Positions 57,122 through 64,000 of a stretch of 64,000 nucleotides of DNA are shown piece after piece. Below the pieces are notes generated by a model. It was not told where the DNA came from and made no database searches. It saw only the letters and a program-made list of their open reading frames with translations. The position numbers were made by a program, and so were the translations under genes. This DNA is from Papio anubis (Eukaryota; Chordata; Mammalia; Primates; Cercopithecidae): contig NC_044976.1 in the NCBI RefSeq assembly GCF_008728515.1, positions 212,165,467 to 212,229,466 on the forward strand, given 5' to 3'. The stretch's first letter is position 1. Each line of letters opens with the position of its first letter.

Positions 57122-59218
57122 ATATTCTCTCATGTGTTTGTTATTGTATGAATGCCTTTTGAGAAATGTCTATTCATATCCTTGCCCACTTTTGATGGGG
57201 TTGTTTGTTTTTTTTTCTTGTAAATTTGTTTGAGTTCTTTGTAGGTTCTGGATATTAGCCCTTTGTCAGATGAGTAGATTGGTAAAATTTTCTCCCATTC
57301 TGTAGGTTGCCTGTTCACTCTGATGGTAGTTTCTTTTGCTGTGCAGAAGCTCTTAGTTTAATGAGATCCCATTTGTCAATTTTGGTTTTACAATGTTGCT
57401 TTTGGTGTTTTAGACACAGTCTTTGCCCATGCCTATGTCCTGAATGGTACTACCTAGGTTTTCCTCAGGATTTTTATGGTATTAGGTCTAACATTTAAGT
57501 CTCCTTAATCCATCCTTGAATTAATTTCAGATATGAGTAAGGAAAGGATCCAGTTTCAGCTTTCACTTATGGCTAGCCAATTCTTCCCAGCACCATTTAT
57601 TAAATAGGAATCCTTTTCCCATTTCTTGTTTCTCAGGTTTGTCAAAGATCAGATGGCTGTATGATGTGTGGTATTATTTCTGAGGACCTGTTCTGCCCCA
57701 TTGTCTATATTCTGTTTTGGTACCAGTACCATGCTGTTTTTGTTACTGTAGCTCTGTAGGCATAGTTTGAAGTCAGGTAGCTTGATGCCTCCAGCGAGCT
57801 CTTTTGACTTAGGATTGTCTTGAGATGCGGGCTCTTTTTTTGTTCCACATGAACTTTAAAGCAGTTTTTCCAACGAAGAAACTCACAGGCTTAACATTTG
57901 GGATGGCATGACCCATAAATTACCTTTGGGCAGTATGGCCATTTCAATTTATTGATTCTTCCTATCCATGAGCATTCATGTTCTTCCTGAGCCCAGGTCT
58001 CCTTTATTTCACTGAGCAGTGGTTTTGTAGTTCTCCTTGAAGAGGTCTCACATCCCTTTGTAAGTTGGATTCCTAGGGCTTGATTCTCTTTGAAGCAATT
58101 GTGAATGGAAGTTCATTCATGATTTGGCTCTCTGTTTGTCTGTTACTGGTGTATAAGAATGCTTGTGATTTTCGCACATTAATTTTGTATCCTGAGATTC
58201 TTTGCTGCCAGCTTTTTATCAGCTAAGGAGATTTTGGGCTGAGACAATGGGGTTTTCTAAATATACAATCATGTCATCTCGCAAACAGACAATTTGACTT
58301 CTTTCTTTTCCTAACTGAATACCCCCTGATTTCTTTCTCTTTGCCTAATTGCTCTAGCCAGAACTTCCAACACCATGTTGAATAGGAGTGGTGAGAGAGG
58401 CATCCCTGTCTTGTGCCAGTTTTCAAAGGGAATTTTTCCAGTTTTTGCCCACCAGTATGATGTGGGTTTGTCATAACAGCTCTTATTATTTTGAGGTAAT
58501 GCTCCATCATCACTGGCCATCAGGAGAAATGCAAATCAAAAACCACAATGAGATACCATCTCACCAGTTAGAATGGCGCATCATTAAAAAGTCAGGACAG
58601 GTGCTGGAGAGGATGTGGGAGAAATAGGAACACTTTTACACTGTTGCGGGATTGTAAACTAGTTCAACCATTATGGTTACATGCATTCCTCATGATCTAG
58701 AACTAGATGTACCATATGACCCAGCCATCCCATTACTGGGTATATACCCAAAGGATTATAAATTATGCTGTTCTAAAGACATGCACACGATGTTTATTGC
58801 AGCACTATTCACACAGTAAAGACTTGAATCAACCCAAATGTCCATCAGGTGACAGATTGGATAAGAAAAATGTGGCACATATACACCATGGAATACTATG
58901 CAGCCATAAAAAGGATGAGTTTGTGTCCTTTAGGACATGGATGCAGCTGGAATCCATCATTCTTAGCAAACTATCACAAGAACAGAAAACCAAACACCGT
59001 GACAGTTCTCACTCATAGGTGGAACTAAACAATGAGATCACTGGACTCGGAAGGGGAACATCACACAATCGGGCCTCATGGGAGGGGAGGGGAGGGATTA
59101 CCGTTATACCTGATGTAAATGACGAGTTGATGGCAGCACACCAACATAATGTAAGTATACATATAACAAACCTGCATCGCTATGCACATGTAAATTCTAC
59201 AACTTACAGTATAATAAT

Positions 59219-59263
<45 letters not shown>

Positions 59264-59270
59264 AAAAAAA
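57122..59270 (+). mobile_element. L1P/L1PA insertion with 5' inversion (twin priming)
   Basis: 57122-58510 is ORF2 read backwards: from 'tgccttttgagaaatgtcta' through 'tggtaccagtaccatgctgt' to 'ctcttattattttgaggtaa', with minus frame 58274-58513 showing ...KTGTRQGCLSHHS.... 58511-59230 then runs forward from 'catcactggccatcaggaga' to the L1 3'UTR ('acaatgagatcactggactc', 'ataacaaacctgcatcgcta') and a long A-tail. The inverted part ends in L1 terms where the direct part begins, so no ORF2 sequence is lost at the junction. Probable target duplication 'aatattctctc' (57121-57131) and 'aatattttcctctc' (59293-59306). Dead copy. Confidence 0.92.
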
Positions 59271-59310
59271 AAATTTCATCTCAAAAAAAAAAAATATTTT
59301 CCTCTCTATG

Positions 59311-59949
59311 AAGTAATTTCCTCCCTCCATATTCAGATGTCATGAAACCTGTGCCATGCCTGTGGCTGTTCTGCCTTACACTGGGCTTATTATTGGGTGT
59401 GAATGCCTATACAGGACATTGAGAAAACAGAATATAGGCAGCTTTTCGCTCTCTGCCAGAGTTGAGGTTGGAAAATAATTTTTTTTTCCTGACTCTAACG
59501 ATACACTTAAAAAAGAACTGCCAGTTTATCAGAAGGGCCAGGTCAATTTGAGAAAATTGTTTGGTGCAGAGTGCTGACTTAATAGTGTCTAAAAGAGGAA
59601 AGCAGCATGCCAGCAGGGCTTGAAAGAAATACACAGGTGTTGCCACTGCAGGAATGCATTAACCCTGGAGTTATCAATATTGGCCATTTGGGGCTACTAT
59701 GAATAGGCGTACAAAATTCCAGAAGGATGAGATAACATGAGAGACACAAAAGAAAAGTGAATAAGCCATTTGGAGATGGGACCACACTCACATTTTCTCT
59801 AACTGTGGCCAGTGCCCAAACTTTTTCAGTGATAATAGGGGACTGAACAAGGAAGGCAACAGTAAGTGGTGAAGAACTCTTAGTTTCTAAGTTCATTTCA
59901 GTCCCTGAAACTTCCTTGCTTTATAACTTGCTTTATAATAGACATTAAC
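59311..59949. other. Unique sequence, no gene seen
   Basis: No repeat is recognised. Short minus-strand frames (59407-59896) have no recognisable domain. Confidence 0.5.
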
Positions 59950-60425
59950 TTTATGTCTCATTTTCTTATCAAAAGAAGGTTGATAATCATCGTATTCAGC
60001 CCATAAGTTTGTATTAAGAATTTAATGAGATAGGCTGGGCGTGGTGGCTCATGCCTGTAATCCCAGCACTTTGGGAGTCAGAGGCAGGTGGATCACGAGG
60101 TCAGGAGTTTGAGACCAGCCTGGCCAATATGGTGAAACCCCATCTCTACTAACGATACAAAAATTAGCCAGATGTGAGGGCGCGCGCCTGTAGTCCCAGC
60201 TACTTGGGAGGCTGAGGTAGGAGAATCGCTTGAACCCAGAAGGCAGAGGTTGCAGTGAGCCAAGGTTGCACCACTGCACTCCAGTCTGATGGCAGAGTGA
60301 GACTTTGTCTCAAAAAAAAAAGAAAGAAAAAGAAAAAAAAGAAGAATTTAATGAGGTAATACATAATACGCTCTTAGCCTAGAACCAGACTCATAGTAAA
60401 TGTTGAACAAATGCTAAGTATTATG
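59950..60425 (+). mobile_element. MIR SINE split by Alu
   Basis: 'tgtctcattttcttatcaaa' before the Alu and 'ttagcctagaaccagactca' with 'tagtaaatgttgaacaaatg' after it are the MIR middle and tail. Confidence 0.65.
60033..60341 (+). mobile_element. Alu, full-length
   Basis: From 'ggctgggcgtggtggctcat' to an AAAG-rich tail. Target duplication 'aagaatttaatgag' at 60017-60030 and 60343-60356. Confidence 0.97.
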
Positions 60426-60894
60426 AGTTTATTGTTCAGTTTAGTAACACTCTCACAAATTAATCCCAAGCACATCACAGCAAATTTAACATCAGCATGG
60501 TACATTAACATGTGAAAAACAAAGAAGTATAAATAAATGGTTTATCTAAGACTTCAAGAAAAGAATGTGTTTGAGCTGGAATTCAGCAAGACCAAGAAGC
60601 ATAAACAGAATGCCATTTATGAAAGAGAAGGGTTTTTTAAATAGATGAAAGGTGAACAAAATATATTCCAGATTTTTTAATCCAGCAAGTATTCTTATTG
60701 TTAGCTGTAACTCGACGACTTAGAGTCCACCAAACAATTGTCCATCTTCTCATCTAATTCAACTTAGTAAGCATTTTTCTACTTTTACTATTATTGTGTC
60801 AAAAATTAAAGAAAACACCATAATAAAGTGGGGGGGGGGGGTTCATGGGTATAAACAAAAGGGTGTGAGAGAATACAGTGGTCAGGAGCATATA
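60426..60894. other. Unique sequence with a 12-base G run
   Basis: No gene is seen. A run of twelve G occupies 60830-60841. Confidence 0.6.
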
Positions 60895-61060
60895 TAGTGG
60901 GTTCTGGGATCATAATGAAATCAGGCAACTTAACCTAAGTTTCTATTTCCTCATCTACAAAATAAGGATAATAAAGTACTTATCTCTGTATAGTTGTTGT
61001 AATGTTTAATGGGATGATAAATCAATGCATTTGCTACGGTGGTAGTGATTACTGTTAATA
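60895..61060 (+). mobile_element. MIR SINE
   Basis: Shows 'aggcaacttaacctaagttt', 'atttcctcatctacaaaata', 'ggataataaagtacttatct' and 'gtagttgttgtaatgtt'-like MIR core text, with an AAT-rich end. Confidence 0.75.
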
Positions 61061-61524
61061 ATGATAAATGCACGTTCTCTATCCCTGTTTTCTTCCCAAC
61101 TCACTGGCTGTTTCTTCTCTGTCTCCTTGGCTGCACATTCTCTTCCTGACTTCTCTATCCACACTCCCTCTCTAAAGGATCTCATATAGGCTCATGGTTT
61201 TAAATACTGTCAATATATAGCATTGAGTCCTAAAAGGGCCTGGGCCAGGGTTAGGCAAGTGAGGCACTAGGCTCAAACTTAAAATTTCAGGGGTATCAAA
61301 AAATTTAATAATCACTATTATATAATTGATAAATAATATTTCAATGCAATATTTGTAGAAAGACAATGAAAACCCAAAAATGCATCATTAACAAAATACC
61401 TGCATTTTAGAAAAGACAGATAGATATTATTGGTTTTTCCTTCTGCCTCAGGCCCCAGTATGGAACTGTGCTCTGTCCTGTCCTTTGAGCTACAGTATTG
61501 GGAATCCCACTGTCCACTAGAAAG
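61061..61524. other. Unique sequence, no gene seen
   Basis: Non-coding. No named repeat. Confidence 0.5.
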
Positions 61525-62690
61525 CTTACCGAGCATCTTTCAATGACATCTCAAACTTGACATGTTAAAAACAGCTACTGATTCTTCCCCACTACCACGC
61601 CCAACATGCACACATACATGCACACACACGTACATGCTGGTACACACACAGATACACACATGCACACAGACACACATGCACACACACGCACACACGTACA
61701 CAAGACACACGCATGCATGCATGCATGTACACATATGCACACCGGTACACACGGGCACACACAACCACATGCATGCACACAGGCACACACACATGCACAC
61801 ACATGTGCACATACATGCACCCACGTACACACATAAACACACATGCACACATAGGCACACACACGCACACACTGGCACATGCACATGCACACACACAACT
61901 CCTAGTTTTCTAGTCTTTTGTATCTCAGAGAATGTCTCTACTATTCACACGTGGCCAAAAAATCTAAAATTAAAATCCTTGATTCCACTTTTTCTTCACT
62001 TCCCACATCAATCTATCCTATCAATATCAATTCCAAATGTATCTTGAACCAATTTCTCACATCTCCATCACTACAAATTCAACCCAGGCCACCATTCTCA
62101 GGCTGCTGCAGTAGCATCCTTACTGGCAGTCCTGTTTCTACTCATATCCTCTCATATAGAAGCCAGAATGACATTCTTAAAGGGTCATTCCCAGGCATAA
62201 GGTACAAATGGCTTCCCACTGTGATTAGAAATAAAACCCACACCCTGCTCCTCCCTACCTTCTGACCTCACCTTGCACCACTCTTCCCCAACTCCCCACA
62301 GTATGACAATACTGATCTTTCCCCTGTGCCTTGAATAGGAAAGAATACGGAGCATCCTCCTGCCTCGTGGGATGTGCACTTGCTGAATGCTTGTCCCCAC
62401 ATGCCTTACTGTTCACTCGCCACTCACCCAGGTATCTGCTTAAACGCCATCTCCTGGGATTGACCTCCCTTCATCTTTCTTTTTAAATGCCAGCACCTTA
62501 TCTTCCTTCCAAATTTATTCTCTCATTTTCTTTCACAACACTTATCATTAACTCATATGTTATATATTTCCTTATATATCTGGTAATTTTCTGTCTTCCT
62601 TGTTAATTGTATGAGAGTAGCGACCTTGTTGTATTTACTGTAACAGCCCCAGAGCATAGAATAATGACTGTCACATACATGAATACCAGA
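61525..62690 (+). mobile_element. L2 LINE 3' half with CA expansion inside
   Basis: 'gacatctcaaacttgacatg' with 'aacagctactgattcttccc' precedes the CA array. 'accaggccaccattctcag'-type L2 text, 'tccttactggcagtcctgtt', 'gccagaatgacattcttaaa', 'ctgcttaaacgccatctcct' and 'caacacttatcattaactca' follow it. The frames at 61562-62265 derive from the CA array and L2. Confidence 0.85.
61600..61905. repeat. Complex CA-rich array with GCAT run
   Basis: About 300 bp of cacaca interrupted by tg, tac, ggt and a pure 'gcatgcatgcatgcatg' block at 61711-61727. The minus frames are spurious Cys/Val-rich translations. Confidence 0.95.
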
Positions 62691-63356
62691 AGTGGATTTT
62701 AAATGAGGTGTTTATTGAAGCTATTTGTAACTATATAAAATTGGAAACAACTTAAAAGTTTGGTTAAATCTCAGGCTTTGTCTAAGTGAGACAAATGTTC
62801 AAAAAATATGAATTAGAGTGTATAAATGTACATTTTTAAATGATCAAAAGTAGATTAAAAACCAATCTTAACAATGGTTGTCTCTGAATAAAGGAAGCAA
62901 AGATCATCATTTTATCTCCTTTACATTTTCATGTCTCTATGTTTTCTTTTTTACTTTTAGATGTTCTTTGGTAAGTAATTTATCATTTTAAGGCTTTAGA
63001 ATAGAAAAATGTATCTGATAATGAATATTACTAACACTGTGAAAGCACAAAGTCATTTTTGGATAACTGAGTAGAACTAGCTAGGTAATTATAAAACACA
63101 TCTATAATTCGTAGTCACTTGTGGTATGTGTTTTTAATCAATCAAAACAGAAGAATGGACTCAGCTATTGATTGAAGAGAGTGGCAGTGTAAGAAGACAG
63201 GACAAATTTTGCTCAGGGTTACCATTTTCATATTCTGTGCGAAAGAAAAAAGGACAGGGAGTAACTGGAAGCGATGGATCAGAATCGCTTCAGAAGGAGC
63301 AATATGTTCTTTCCAAGAGATCCCCATGTAGAGTTTTTTTATTATACAGGATGATG
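62691..63356. other. Unique AT-rich sequence, no gene seen
   Basis: No repeat is recognised. The 135-residue minus frame 63142-63549 runs into the palindromic element and has no recognisable domain. Confidence 0.5.
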
Positions 63357-63511
63357 AGTTAAATTTGAATTGCAAATAAATAACAGAATTCTTTAGTATC
63401 AGTATGCTCCCAGATACTGCATGAGATGTACTTAAAATAAAAATTAGTTGTTTATCAAAATTCAAATTTAATAGACATCCTGTATTTTTATTTGCTAAAT
63501 CTGGCAACCCT
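63357..63511. mobile_element. Palindromic MER-type DNA element, copy 2
   Basis: Left arm 'gagttaaatttgaattgcaa' mirrors right arm 'ttatcaaaattcaaatttaa' around a diverged centre. It ends 'ttgctaaatctggcaaccct', the same terminal text (inverted) as the copy at 29271-29406. Non-coding. Confidence 0.7.
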
Positions 63512-63664
63512 ATTACCAAGCCAGTTTTGAATGGAAAATCCTGTACCATTAGAAGAGGAGGAGAGGGAGACTAAACCTCCAGAGGCCAGGACTTCCCATT
63601 CTCTGAAACCCTTTCTACTGGGACCAGGGGGAGGTATACTGGAGATTTATTTATTTAAAAAAGT

Positions 63665-63954
63665 GGCCGGACACAGTGACTCATGCCTGTAATCCAGCAC
63701 TTTGGGAGGCCAAGGTGAGCGAATCACCTGAGGTTGGGAGTTCGAGACCAGCCTGACCAAGATGGAGAAACCCTGTCTCTCCTAAAAATACAAAATTAGC
63801 TGGGCATGGTGGCATATGCCGGTAATCCCAACTACTCGGGAGACTGAGGCAGGAGAATCACTTGAACTCAGGAGGCAGAGGTGTGAGCCGAGACCACACC
63901 ACTGCACTCTAGCCTGGACGACAGAGCGAGACTCCATCTCAAAAAAAAAAAAAA
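63665..63954 (+). mobile_element. Alu, full-length
   Basis: From 'ggccggacacagtgactcat' to a 14-base A-run. A few small deletions ('gtaatccagc', 'gaggtgtgagccg'). Confidence 0.97.
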
Positions 63955-64000
63955 GTATGACCACCTACCCTGTGTTGGGCATGTACTGTAGATAATGTGG

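Noticed and set aside
60830..60841. Run of 12 G as possible G-quadruplex
   Set aside because: A single homopolymer run without further G-tracts nearby; weak case.
61540..62047. Long frames on both strands (up to 161 residues), Cys/Val-rich or His/Thr-rich
   Set aside because: They are translations of the CA array, with no stop codons by composition; not genes.
1..64000. Search for CRISPR arrays, rRNA, tRNA, snRNA and bacterial-type operons
   Set aside because: No array of regular spacers and no tRNA or snRNA sequence was recognised; the repeat content is that of a primate genome.

Overview
This is primate nuclear DNA, most likely human or another catarrhine. The evidence is about twenty Alu copies with A-rich tails and target-site duplications (some AluY-like), a young L1P/L1PA insertion, MaLR and ERVL LTRs, a class II (HERV-K-like) provirus, and ancient MIR, L2, MER5-type and L1M relics. 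No intact protein-coding gene, tRNA, rRNA or CRISPR array is visible. Nearly every open frame falls in a repeat or is short and unsupported. The window looks intergenic or intronic. Repeat family names come from recognising consensus features by eye, so subfamily names are approximate.

Layout: 1-9 kb holds unique AT-rich sequence with an antisense L2, a solo ERVL-type (MLT2) LTR with a perfect 5-bp target duplication, MIRs and an L1M 3' end. 9.3-12.5 kb is a nest of L1 fragments followed by an L2 reverse-transcriptase fragment. 13-17 kb is mostly unique. 17-30 kb alternates Alu, L2, MIR, DNA-transposon relics, an MST-type LTR, CA-rich tandem repeats and a repeat-poor block (about 26.2-28.9 kb) with one exon-like segment. 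31-43 kb is dominated by old L1M elements in both orientations with Alus inserted in them. 43.4-43.9 kb has an unidentified coding-looking stretch on the minus strand. 45.6-46.9 kb is a sense L2.

From 47.4 to 55.2 kb lies the main feature: a degraded class II endogenous retrovirus in minus orientation. It has both LTRs, a polypurine tract, a primer binding site that appears to match tRNA-Ser, and gag, pol and env relics in the expected order. It has a 6-bp target duplication with one mismatch and splits an older antisense L2. Its interior unexpectedly contains an ancient MIR and an old L1M-like segment, sequences far older than the provirus itself.

57.1-59.3 kb is a 5'-inverted (twin-primed) L1PA/L1P insertion. 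The window ends with MIR, Alu, a sense L2 interrupted by a long CA-rich array, and a palindromic DNA-transposon relic. Nothing forms an operon or pathway. The interest is in mobile-element history and rearrangement scars.
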